From Deltaproteobacteria bacterium (GTDB taxonomy: Bacteria > Desulfobacterota > GWC2-55-46): a DNA stretch of 47,967 nt. This document shows, piece by piece, positions 40,775 to 47,618 of this stretch. How positions within the stretch are numbered: position 1 is the first letter of the stretch; each line of letters starts with the position of its first letter. Position numbers and translations under genes: made by a program. The notes beneath the pieces were generated by a model, which saw nothing but the letters and a program-made list of their open reading frames with translations, did no database searches and was not told the origin of the DNA. Location: contig JACRET010000044.1 of assembly GCA_016218105.1 (NCBI GenBank), forward strand, positions 1 to 47,967, read 5' to 3'.

Positions 40775-41395
40775 TTGAACACCAGACCGCTTATCTTAGA
40801 CGCCGAGTCTCCTTTTGATGAGGCGAAAGAAATTTTCAAGGCAGGCGGCATCATAGCCTACCCCACTGAGACCTTCTACGGCCTCTGCGTAGACCCGTTC
40901 AATATCGAAGCCGTCGAAAGGCTCTTTTCAATTAAGGGCCGGCGCGAGAAAAATCCAGTGTCGGTATTGATAAAAGATATCGAGATGCTAAAAGAGGTCG
41001 CTATTGAGATACCTCTTTTAGCGGAACGGCTTATAAGAAAATTCTGGCCGGGCCCTCTGACGATCGTCTTCAGGGCAAACCCGAACATCCCTCCGGCGTT
41101 GATCGCCAATACAGGCAAGATCGGCGTCAGGGTCTCCGGTAGCCCCGTAAGTATGAGGCTTGTAGAAGCCTTATCCTCCCCCATAACAGCCACCAGCGCG
41201 AACCCATCAGGCAAAAAGCCGCCCATAGAAGCAAAAGAGGTGCTTGATTATTTCGACGGGAATATAAACCTCCTGATCGACGGCGGGAGGCTTGGCGGAA
41301 GGCTGGGCTCTACCGTCATCGATATCACCGAAGGCATGATAGAGGTCATCAGGGAGGGAGATATCGGAATAAAGGAGATATTGAACCTGAGCTGA
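40775..41395 (+). CDS. tsaC: L-threonylcarbamoyladenylate synthase (TsaC/YwlC/Sua5)
   Basis: Makes threonylcarbamoyl-AMP for t6A37 modification of ANN-decoding tRNAs. The 206 residues match the YrdC fold: GGIIAYPTETFYGLCVDPFN, the KR-K-S line FSIKGRREKNPVSVLIKD, KFWPGPLTIVFRAN, GVRVSGSP and ITATSANPSGKKPP. Lacks the C-terminal Sua5 extension. TTG start at 40775, 10 bp after purE, with a weak Shine-Dalgarno, so it is probably translated from the purine transcript. Confidence 0.95.
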   Translation: MNTRPLILDAESPFDEAKEIFKAGGIIAYPTETFYGLCVDPFNIEAVERLFSIKGRREKNPVSVLIKDIEMLKEVAIEIPLLAERLIRKFWPGPLTIVFRANPNIPPALIANTGKIGVRVSGSPVSMRLVEALSSPITATSANPSGKKPPIEAKEVLDYFDGNINLLIDGGRLGGRLGSTVIDITEGMIEVIREGDIGIKEILNLS

Positions 41396-41451
41396 ACCCG
41401 CCAAAATCACCTAAGGAACCTTGATTAATCGAAAATTCATTCCAGGCTGTA

Positions 41452-41530
41452 AAACCTTTTTGCGCGTTGCCACGCGCTTCTGGGGTATTGGCTCTGCTCG
41501 CTGTCGGTAGGGCCCGCTCGAAGACGGGCC
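41452..41530 (-). repeat. CAATACCCC element, truncated reverse copy, with GGCCCG hairpin
   Basis: The tail hairpin and GGGGTATTG end (41482-41490) are present, but the element breaks off after GCTCTGCTCGCTGTCGG at about 41507 and is replaced by the GGCCCGCTC hairpin (41511-41530). This looks like one repeat family joined to another. The surrounding 282 bp spacer (41396-41677) also holds TTTTTTCAGCAGCCTGCTAAA (41586-41607). Confidence 0.7.
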
Positions 41531-41603
41531 GGGATCGACCTTGACTGTCTGTTGATAACGAGCACGAAGAAAACGAATCAGAAGACTTTTTTCAGCAGCC
41601 TGC

Positions 41604-41630
41604 TAAAGTCTTCCAGCTTTCCTCCGATAA
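41604..41630 (+). promoter_or_regulatory. Sigma-28 (FliA)-type promoter for the two-CW gene
   Basis: TAAAGTCT (TAAA at 41604-41607), 15 bp, TCCGATAA (41623-41630). This matches the flagellar sigma-28 consensus TAAA-N15-GCCGATAA with one change in the -10. It overlaps the end of a TTTTTCAGCAGCC repeat and lies about 48 bp upstream of the ATG. Confidence 0.75.
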
Positions 41631-41677
41631 TCCCATTATAACCTAAAAATCCATCAACACACCCCAGGAGGAACTCT

Positions 41678-41986
41678 ATGGAAGCTAAGCTCAATTGCTG
41701 GGAAGCAAAACAGTGCGGAAGGGAGCCGGGCGGGGCAAAGGTATCCGAGCTTGGGGTCTGCCCCGCATGCACGGACGGCGCCTCAAACAAACTGAACGGC
41801 GGAAAGAACGGCGGGAGGCTATGCTGGGCTATAACCGGCTCATTCTGCGGAGGCAAGGTGCAGGGTACTTTTGCCCAGAAAAAACTTACATGCATGAGCT
41901 GTGACTTTTACAAACTCGTGAAAACGGCTGAAGGTAAGGATTTTGCCCTCCTGAAGCCCGACCAGAAGTACACGGGGCGTATTTAA
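41678..41986 (+). CDS. Two-CW domain protein
   Basis: A 102-residue soluble protein with eight cysteines: CW at 7-8, Cys13, CPAC at 28-31, CW at 49-50, Cys57, and CMSC at 72-75 followed by DFYKLV. This is the two-CW pattern, known to me as a short cysteine domain found alone or attached to chemoreceptors and sensor proteins; it may bind metal or an iron-sulfur cluster. AGGAGG precedes the ATG. The sigma-28-type promoter upstream ties it to flagella/chemotaxis. Function unknown. Confidence 0.78.
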   Translation: MEAKLNCWEAKQCGREPGGAKVSELGVCPACTDGASNKLNGGKNGGRLCWAITGSFCGGKVQGTFAQKKLTCMSCDFYKLVKTAEGKDFALLKPDQKYTGRI

Positions 41987-42054
41987 AAAGCCGGTTGAAA
42001 ACAAAGCAAAGCAACCTCTTTTTAAAATCCCCCACAGGGGCTTCTTCTGTGTAG

Positions 42055-42075
42055 GGCCCGTTCCCCGAACGGGCC
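42055..42075. repeat. GGCCCGTTC hairpin, copy 7
   Basis: Perfect 9-bp stem GGCCCGTTC/GAACGGGCC with CCC loop, in the spacer between the two-CW and mini rod genes. Confidence 0.75.
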
Positions 42076-42103
42076 GAGATGTGAAAAATCGTGCAGGCTG
42101 GTA

Positions 42104-42227
42104 AAAGCCCTTTTTGCGCGTTGCCACGCGCTTCTGGGGTATTGGCTCTGCTCGCTGTCGGCTCTCTCCCTCCAATAGAGCTGAAGCACGATCGTTCGCC
42201 TCCTTTATGCTCGCCACGCAATACCCC
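42104..42227 (-). repeat. 92-bp CAATACCCC element, complete copy 4 (reverse), with tail hairpin
   Basis: Core 42136-42227 from GGGGTATTG to CAATACCCC; the tail hairpin (CGCGTTGCCACGCG) precedes it. The interior is very close to copy 3 at 24516-24607. Confidence 0.8.
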
Positions 42228-42353
42228 GTATTTTTTTGAAGAACAAAATCCAGAAACAGAGTCATTGCGGGCGAAATCGCCACCCCCACAATGACGATTA
42301 AGGGACTTTTTCAAACCCGTCAGGATTATTTACAATTTTTTTTAAAATAATCC

Positions 42354-42380
42354 TAAAGTATTTCTTTTGCCTGCCGATAT
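42354..42380 (+). promoter_or_regulatory. Sigma-28 (FliA)-type promoter for the mini rod gene
   Basis: TAAAGTAT (TAAA at 42354-42357), exactly 15 bp, GCCGATAT (42373-42380), a near-perfect match to TAAA-N15-GCCGATAA. It lies 19 bp before the ATG and is followed by AAGGAGGG. Confidence 0.85.
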
Positions 42381-42398
42381 ATAAAAAAGGAGGGTTCT

Positions 42399-42743
42399 AT
42401 GCTTTCCTCATTAGGTTTCGCGCTTTCAGGCATCAAGGCTGCTTTAAAGATGCTGGATACCTCTGCTCACAATACCGCCAACGCCAACACCGACGGATAT
42501 CAAAAACAGAAAGCTGAATTGAACGAACAGGACAACGGCGGGGTCATAGTCACCCTAACCTCTACAAGCGCGTCCGGGGCAAAGCAGACGGATGCAAACG
42601 GCGCCGCGGTAGAGGCGTCGACTACCGATTACGCCGAAGAGGCCGCGGCTCAAATATCCGCGAAACACCTTTTGGGCGCGAATGCCGCCGCCTTGAAGAC
42701 AGAAGATGAGATGCAGAAATCCATTATTGATATCTTTGCCTGA
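42399..42743 (+). CDS. Orphan mini flagellar rod/hook-type axial protein
   Basis: A 114-residue protein made almost only of the two terminal segments of flagellar axial proteins. The N-terminus (ALSGIKAALKMLDTSAHNTA then NANTDGYQKQKA) is the Flg_bb_rod motif; the C-terminus (LLGANAAALKTEDEMQKSII) is the Flg_bbr_C helix. About 50 Thr/Ala/Gly-rich residues lie between. FlgB/FlgC are somewhat longer and encoded in large flagellar operons; this gene stands alone. It has an AAGGAGGG Shine-Dalgarno and a sigma-28-type promoter, unusual for rod proteins, which are normally made early. Possibly an accessory axial or export-coupled protein. Confidence 0.83.
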   Translation: MLSSLGFALSGIKAALKMLDTSAHNTANANTDGYQKQKAELNEQDNGGVIVTLTSTSASGAKQTDANGAAVEASTTDYAEEAAAQISAKHLLGANAAALKTEDEMQKSIIDIFA

Positions 42744-42789
42744 AGGGAGCCGCCTTTGAACACATTTCCAATGCCGTTTTAACGGAATG

Positions 42790-42813
42790 CTGAAAAACGA
42801 TGGACTTTTTCAG
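42790..42813. repeat. CTGAAAAA/TTTTTCAG palindrome
   Basis: CTGAAAAA (42790-42797) and TTTTTCAG (42806-42813) form an 8-bp stem with inner CGATGGAC. A short member of the TTTTTCAGCAGCC family placed between the convergent mini rod gene and rsmB, where it may act as a weak terminator. Confidence 0.65.
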
Positions 42814-42820
42814 TTGCCTG

Positions 42821-44170
42821 TTAAATCTTTTTAAGCGCTGCCGCGAAAAAGCCGTCCAAGCCGTGGCGGTGAGGGTATGTCCTTAAAAAGCCTTCCTCAT
42901 CTACGAGCGCCCTTCCTCCCGGGATGTTTTCAATGTCTTTCTCCAGTATGAAATCCTTGTGAGTATCCAGAAATTCCCGAATGACATCTTCCGTCTCCTC
43001 CGGCTCGAAAGTGCACGTCGAATAAACAAGCCTGCCGCCTCTTTTAAGGTAACCGGAGACGTTATTCAATATAGCCTTCTGGCCGAGTGAGAGCGCCTTT
43101 ATGTCCTCAGGCCCTCTGGTGATCTTTATGTCCGGCACCCTTCTCAGTACGCCAAGCCCCGAACAGGGCGCGTCGCAAAGTATCGCGTCAAAGAACGACT
43201 CCTTAAAAGGAAGGGTTTGTCCGGAATCGGCTTCAATCGTCTTTATTATCCCGATCTTAAACCTCTCGGCCGTCTCCACTATGGCTTTCAAGCGGAGGTT
43301 GTGTTTATCAAGCGCGTAGATAGAGCCGGAGTTTCGCATTATCTGCGCCATGTGGGTGGTCTTGCCTCCAGGCGCGGCGCATGCGTCTAGCACCGTCTCT
43401 CCCGGCTTTAACGCCAGGAGGTACGGTATCAGCTGCGAGGCCTCGTCCTGGATATAGTATCTCGGGTCTTTAGCCCTTACCCTGCCTTTTAAAATCTCGA
43501 TCCCGTCCGGCGAAAATCCAGCCGCTTTTACCTCCAACCCCTCCCCCGCAAGCTCTGACATGAGCCCCTCCCTTGTTGTCAAAAGGGTGTTCACCCTTAA
43601 GACCCTGGGCGGGATGATGTTATTCGCGGCGCAAAGTCCGATCGCCTCATCGACACCAAACCTGTCTACCCATCTTTTTACCATCCATTCGGGGTGTGAA
43701 TATAAGATGGATACATGCCTTATTGGCCCGGAATCCATATCGGGATATCTTATCGAACCCCTTTCAGAATCGATCTTTCTGAGTATCGCGTTTACGAACC
43801 CGGCCCTTCCAGTGCCGCCTTTTTTCACAAGGTTAACCGATTCGTTGATCGCGGCGGATGCCGGGATCTTCGTAAGGAAGAGCAGCTGATAGCACCCAAG
43901 CCTTAAAGCGTTTAAGACCCTCCTCTCAAGCTTTTTAGTCTTTATCGATGAAAAAGAATCTATTATCCAGTCGAGCTTTAAACGCCACCTGAGCACCCCG
44001 TAGACAAGCTCCGTAGCTAAAGAGGCGTCAGCTTCACTCAACCCTTCAAGACCCGATTCAAGCAGGATATCCGCGTAAGCACCGCCCTCGACCCTCTCAA
44101 GTATGCGCAGCGCCCGTACCCTGGCGGTTTCCGAGGCATTTTTAGGGGCTTTTTCAGGTTTTTTATTCAT
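42821..44170 (-). CDS. rsmB: 16S rRNA (cytosine-C5)-methyltransferase RsmB
   Basis: SAM enzyme methylating C967 of 16S rRNA. The 449 residues have an N-terminal NusB-like RNA-binding domain (about 12-145: VRALRILERVEGGAYADILL, LRLGCYQLLFLTKIPASAAI, NESVNLVKKGG) and a Rossmann methyltransferase domain with VLDACAAPGGKTTHMAQIM, ILCDAPCSGLGVLRRVPDIK and the catalytic Cys in LVYSTCTFEPEE. The C-terminus ends YPHRHGLDGFFAAALKK, a family signature. AAAGGA precedes the ATG. Divergent from the chemoreceptor gene. Confidence 0.96.
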   Translation of the reverse strand: MNKKPEKAPKNASETARVRALRILERVEGGAYADILLESGLEGLSEADASLATELVYGVLRWRLKLDWIIDSFSSIKTKKLERRVLNALRLGCYQLLFLTKIPASAAINESVNLVKKGGTGRAGFVNAILRKIDSERGSIRYPDMDSGPIRHVSILYSHPEWMVKRWVDRFGVDEAIGLCAANNIIPPRVLRVNTLLTTREGLMSELAGEGLEVKAAGFSPDGIEILKGRVRAKDPRYYIQDEASQLIPYLLALKPGETVLDACAAPGGKTTHMAQIMRNSGSIYALDKHNLRLKAIVETAERFKIGIIKTIEADSGQTLPFKESFFDAILCDAPCSGLGVLRRVPDIKITRGPEDIKALSLGQKAILNNVSGYLKRGGRLVYSTCTFEPEETEDVIREFLDTHKDFILEKDIENIPGGRALVDEEGFLRTYPHRHGLDGFFAAALKKI

Positions 44171-44239
44171 TTTTCCTTTAACCTATGGCTCCTTTCAGAT
44201 ATAAGCTCAAATAAAAACCATATCGCCCTATTTAATATC

Positions 44240-44267
44240 TAAAGCTTTGTCCTGTGTGAGCCGATAT
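44240..44267 (+). promoter_or_regulatory. Sigma-28 (FliA)-type promoter for the chemoreceptor gene
   Basis: TAAAGCTT (TAAA at 44240-44243), 16 bp, GCCGATAT (44260-44267). Both boxes fit the FliA consensus, with a spacer one base longer than usual. It lies about 53 bp before the chemoreceptor ATG in the rsmB divergent spacer. Confidence 0.7.
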
Positions 44268-44319
44268 TAACATTATAAATCAAACGTGAGCACTTTTAAA
44301 ATTTAATCGGAGGAATTCT

Positions 44320-46461
44320 ATGCGATTTGTCCAGCGGATCAGCATCAAAAATTTCCTTATGGGCGCGGTAGGCATTCTGGTTGCCGTGCTGACGGCGCTC
44401 TCTATCAATGATGTACGAAATACATACATCGAAAACAGGGAAATCTCAAGGGTAGATATCGCGAATGAGCTCTCCGACATGATACTCGAGGTCACAGGCC
44501 TTGAAGCCAAAGAGCGCGGAGTTACCGCGGTGGCTTTAAATTCAGATAAACCCGCTGACAGCGAGACGATAAAGAAAATTCTGGATATCAGGGCAAAGGG
44601 CGACGCGAGCTTCAAAAAGGCCCAGGAGCACTTAAAGATACTGCTGGAGAAAGACAGCGCCAATTCACTCCTGAAGACATCGGGTTCCAGAGCCGAGAGT
44701 CTGTATTCGGAGCTTGAGGCGGTAAGAAAGACCGTAGACAGGGAGCTTACAAATTCCGTCAAATCCTATCCGGCGAAAGATTGGGTAAAGTTCATGACCT
44801 CGGTAATTGAGGCAAACGCCGAGGTTAGGATGTCGGCATTTGCTTCAAGCGCCAGCAAAAATACGCTCCAGGAAGCCATGAGGGCTAATATCGAGCTTAA
44901 ACAGTCGCTCTGGCTTGTAAGCGAATATGCCGGCCGCGAGCGCGCTACTGTCGGAAGCTTTATAGACGGCAGAAAGCCGATGGATCCCGCCACTATCGAA
45001 AAACTTAATACATTCAAGTCGATAGTAGACCTGAATATCAGGACGGTACTCCGTCTTAAAGACGCCTCAGATACCAACCCGGCAGTGCTTGAAAAGATTT
45101 CAAAAGTTGAAGAGGTATTCCTCGGGAGATTCCAGGGGGTGCGTAAATTGGTATACGACGCTGGCTCTATTGGCGATTATCCGATATCAGGCAAGGAATG
45201 GATCATCACAAGCAGCGAGGCGATCGACACCGTGCTCGCGCTCTCTGAAGCAGTCGGCCGTACGGTGGACGATAAAGTAATGGCGGATCTACGCGCCTCG
45301 AAGCAGAGCATGGTCATCTCAACCGTCATCCTCATAGCTGTGCTCTGCCTCGGCATAGGGAGCCTCTGGATTATAAAGGGCAAGGTCGTGACCCCTATGC
45401 TCTACCTTAACGACACGATGAAAAACATCGAGAACACCAATGACCTTACGCTTAAGATAGACGTCAAGTCCGAAGACGAAAGCGGTCAAATAGCAACCAC
45501 GTTCAACAGCATGATGGATAAATTCCATAACATCATCTCCGACATACATTCTTCCATTGAACATCTGGCCTCGGCCTCGGAAGAGCTTTCATCTTCCGCG
45601 GTGCAGATAGCCGGCGGTTCTCAGTCCCAGGGCGCGAAGGCCACTCAGGTATCTACCGCGGCGCAGGAGATGAGCGCTACGATCATCGAGGTGGCGAAGA
45701 ACGTTTCAAGCGCCGCCGACGCCGCGAAAGAGGCCAGTACCGTTGCGGTAAAGGGCGGGAATATCGTCTCAAAGACGATAGAGTCGATGAACGGCATCTC
45801 CAGAACGGCAAAGGAATCAAGCCATATAATCTCCACCCTCGGAGGCCGCTCCCGGGAGATAGGCAATATAGTAAACGTCATTGACGATATCGCGGACCAG
45901 ACGAACCTCCTTGCGCTAAACGCGGCTATAGAGGCCGCCAGGGCCGGCGAACAGGGCAGAGGCTTCGCCGTAGTAGCCGATGAGGTAAGAAAGCTTGCCG
46001 AGAAGACCATGAAAGCTACGAAGGAAATTGGCGACATGATAAAATCCATGCAGGATGAGACAGGAAAGGCTATCTCGTCGATGGAAGCGGAGGTAAAGGC
46101 CGTCGAGGACGGGGTAAAGCTGGCAAAAGACGCCGGTTCCGCGCTTAAAGAGATCGTAAACAAGGTCGAGGTAGTCACAAACATGGTTCACCAGGTAAGC
46201 ACCGCTACCGAGCAGCAGTCCGCGGCTACGGAACAGATAAGCGGCGACATAGAGTCGGTCGCCGACGTCATAAACGAGACATCAACGAGCGCCCAGCAGA
46301 TCGCCAGGGCAAGCGAAGAGATGGCACAGCTTGCCACAACGCTCAAGGCTACGGTTGAGATATTCAAGACAGCCCGTGAAAAAGAAGATCGCTCCAAATC
46401 ACCGGATATAGATGCGCGCGGTAATGTCGTGCCGCTTAAAAAACACGCACGGGCCGTATAA
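44320..46461 (+). CDS. Methyl-accepting chemotaxis protein with NIT-type sensor domain
   Basis: A 713-residue transmembrane chemoreceptor. TM1 is about 12-30 ([20 protein letters not shown]). The large periplasmic region (about 45-325) is helical and resembles NIT (nitrate/nitrite-sensing) domains, with twin arginine-rich turns [13 protein letters not shown] and [22 protein letters not shown]2 is about 331-350 ([20 protein letters not shown]), then HAMP (about 351-405) and the signalling domain with the conserved hairpin tip [20 protein letters not shown] and [25 protein letters not shown] precedes the ATG. No CheW-binding pentapeptide at the C-terminus. Ligand is unproven. Confidence 0.93.
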   Translation: MRFVQRISIKNFLMGAVGILVAVLTALSINDVRNTYIENREISRVDIANELSDMILEVTGLEAKERGVTAVALNSDKPADSETIKKILDIRAKGDASFKKAQEHLKILLEKDSANSLLKTSGSRAESLYSELEAVRKTVDRELTNSVKSYPAKDWVKFMTSVIEANAEVRMSAFASSASKNTLQEAMRANIELKQSLWLVSEYAGRERATVGSFIDGRKPMDPATIEKLNTFKSIVDLNIRTVLRLKDASDTNPAVLEKISKVEEVFLGRFQGVRKLVYDAGSIGDYPISGKEWIITSSEAIDTVLALSEAVGRTVDDKVMADLRASKQSMVISTVILIAVLCLGIGSLWIIKGKVVTPMLYLNDTMKNIENTNDLTLKIDVKSEDESGQIATTFNSMMDKFHNIISDIHSSIEHLASASEELSSSAVQIAGGSQSQGAKATQVSTAAQEMSATIIEVAKNVSSAADAAKEASTVAVKGGNIVSKTIESMNGISRTAKESSHIISTLGGRSREIGNIVNVIDDIADQTNLLALNAAIEAARAGEQGRGFAVVADEVRKLAEKTMKATKEIGDMIKSMQDETGKAISSMEAEVKAVEDGVKLAKDAGSALKEIVNKVEVVTNMVHQVSTATEQQSAATEQISGDIESVADVINETSTSAQQIARASEEMAQLATTLKATVEIFKTAREKEDRSKSPDIDARGNVVPLKKHARAV

Positions 46462-46502
46462 TCAAACGGCTCCGGCGTGGGCCGCCGTTACGGGACATCC
46501 AG

Positions 46503-46548
46503 GCCGTGTGCCGCCCTGAAAAGGGCGGCACACGGCTTCTTTATCTTG
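46503..46548 (+). terminator. Rho-independent terminator after the chemoreceptor gene
   Basis: Perfect 15-bp stem GCCGTGTGCCGCCCT/AGGGCGGCACACGGC (46503-46517 with 46522-46536) capped by a GAAA loop and followed by TTCTTTATCTT. A strong terminator isolating the receptor from the genes after it. Confidence 0.9.
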
Positions 46549-46621
46549 TCCTGCCTCTGCTTTAGCCATGTCATAATTATCCCTCCTTGAAATACATCAA
46601 TATCTTTGATAACATTTCAAT

Positions 46622-47053
46622 ATGGAAGAGTACGGGCTGGTAGTACAGATAAAAAGGAATGCCGCGGTCATAAAAACCCAGCGGAGCACGGCGTGCGACG
46701 GTTGCGCCTCAAAAAAGTCGTGCGGCAGCGGTTCAGCGGGCTCTGAGGTGCTTTTAGAGGTGAGCAACCCTGTGGGCGCCAAGGTAGGAGACCGGGTTGT
46801 CTTCAGCGTCGGCACAGCCTCGATACTAAAAGCCGGGTTGATCCTTTATCTGGCGCCTATCCTATCCTTCATAGCGGGCGTTGTCCTGGGCCAGACCGTT
46901 GGCACAAACATCTTTCCTGAACAGAACCCCGATCTCGTCTCGGGACTGCTCGGTTTGGTCTTTCTTATACTCGCGTTTATAGGCCTTAAGGTTTATAACG
47001 GCATTATCGATAAGAGCAAAACCTTTAGGCCTCAGATACTGCGTGTGGAATAA
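46622..47053 (+). CDS. rseC: RseC/MucC family (SoxR-reducing system) membrane protein
   Basis: A 143-residue membrane protein. The N-terminal soluble part has a cysteine cluster (Cys25, Cys28 and Cys34 in RSTACDGCASKKSCGSG), a feature of RseC/RsxC-associated proteins that could bind an iron-sulfur cluster. Two transmembrane helices follow (about 80-100, AGLILYLAPILSFIAGVVLG, and about 108-128). The family has been linked to sigma-E regulation and SoxR reduction together with Rnf/Rsx complexes; in this phylum the role is not known. The stop codon abuts the smpB TTG start with no gap. Confidence 0.88.
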   Translation: MEEYGLVVQIKRNAAVIKTQRSTACDGCASKKSCGSGSAGSEVLLEVSNPVGAKVGDRVVFSVGTASILKAGLILYLAPILSFIAGVVLGQTVGTNIFPEQNPDLVSGLLGLVFLILAFIGLKVYNGIIDKSKTFRPQILRVE

Positions 47054-47518
47054 TTGTCAATAGTCTGCCAGAATAAAAAAGCCTACCACGATTATTTCAT
47101 AGAAGAGACCCTGGAGGCGGGTATAATACTTACCGGAACAGAGGTGAAATCCTTAAGGCTGGGGCGCGCCAACCTTAAAGACAGCTACGCCAGGGTAAAA
47201 AACGAGGAGCTTTTTCTCATAAACGCGCACATAAGCCCCTACACTCAGGCGGACAGCTTCAAGGCGCAGGACCCGGAAAGGACAAGAAAACTCCTTGTAC
47301 ACAAAAACGAGGTGCTGAGGCTTATCGGCAAGACCCGTGAAAAGGGTTATACCCTGATACCCACGAAGATCTACTTCAAAAATGGTAAAGCGAAGGTGGA
47401 AATCGGGCTGGCCAGGGGTAAAACCTCTTATGATAAGAGAGAGACGATAAAGAAAAAAGAGGCTCAGAGGGAACTTTCCAGGGAGTTTAAAGGCAAGAAG
47501 GACAAAGAGAGGCAATAA
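47054..47518 (+). CDS. smpB: SsrA-binding protein SmpB
   Basis: RNA-binding partner of tmRNA in trans-translation. The 154 residues have the OB-fold signatures [40 protein letters not shown] and [20 protein letters not shown], and the basic C-terminal tail ([12 protein letters not shown]) that enters the empty mRNA channel. The start is TTG at 47054, directly after the rseC stop. The tmRNA gene begins 100 bp downstream with its own promoter, the usual smpB-ssrA neighbourhood. Confidence 0.97.
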   Translation: MSIVCQNKKAYHDYFIEETLEAGIILTGTEVKSLRLGRANLKDSYARVKNEELFLINAHISPYTQADSFKAQDPERTRKLLVHKNEVLRLIGKTREKGYTLIPTKIYFKNGKAKVEIGLARGKTSYDKRETIKKKEAQRELSREFKGKKDKERQ

Positions 47519-47559
47519 AGGGCGTTTTTTTCTTAACCTTTCTTAATCTCTCCGGTTGT

Positions 47560-47567
47560 GTTATACT
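47560..47567 (+). promoter_or_regulatory. Extended -10 promoter of the tmRNA gene
   Basis: TGTTATACT (47559-47567): a TGn extended -10 with TATACT. No good -35 lies 17 bp upstream. Predicted start about 47574, giving a 5' leader of some 45 nt to be removed by RNase P. Confidence 0.55.
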
Positions 47568-47618
47568 ATTTTAGTAGGGTTATACAGCTCTTTGACATAA
47601 CTCCATTGTTTTACAAAT

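Larger units (their letters stand above)
41987..42398. repeat. Repeat-filled spacer before the mini rod gene
   Basis: This 412 bp gap holds a GGCCCGTTC hairpin (42055-42075) preceded by the GGGGCTTCTTCTGTGTA phrase, a complete reverse 92-bp CAATACCCC element with tail hairpin (about 42104-42227), an ATTGCGGGCGAAATCGCC segment, and the sigma-28-type promoter (42354-42380). No gene seen. Confidence 0.75.
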
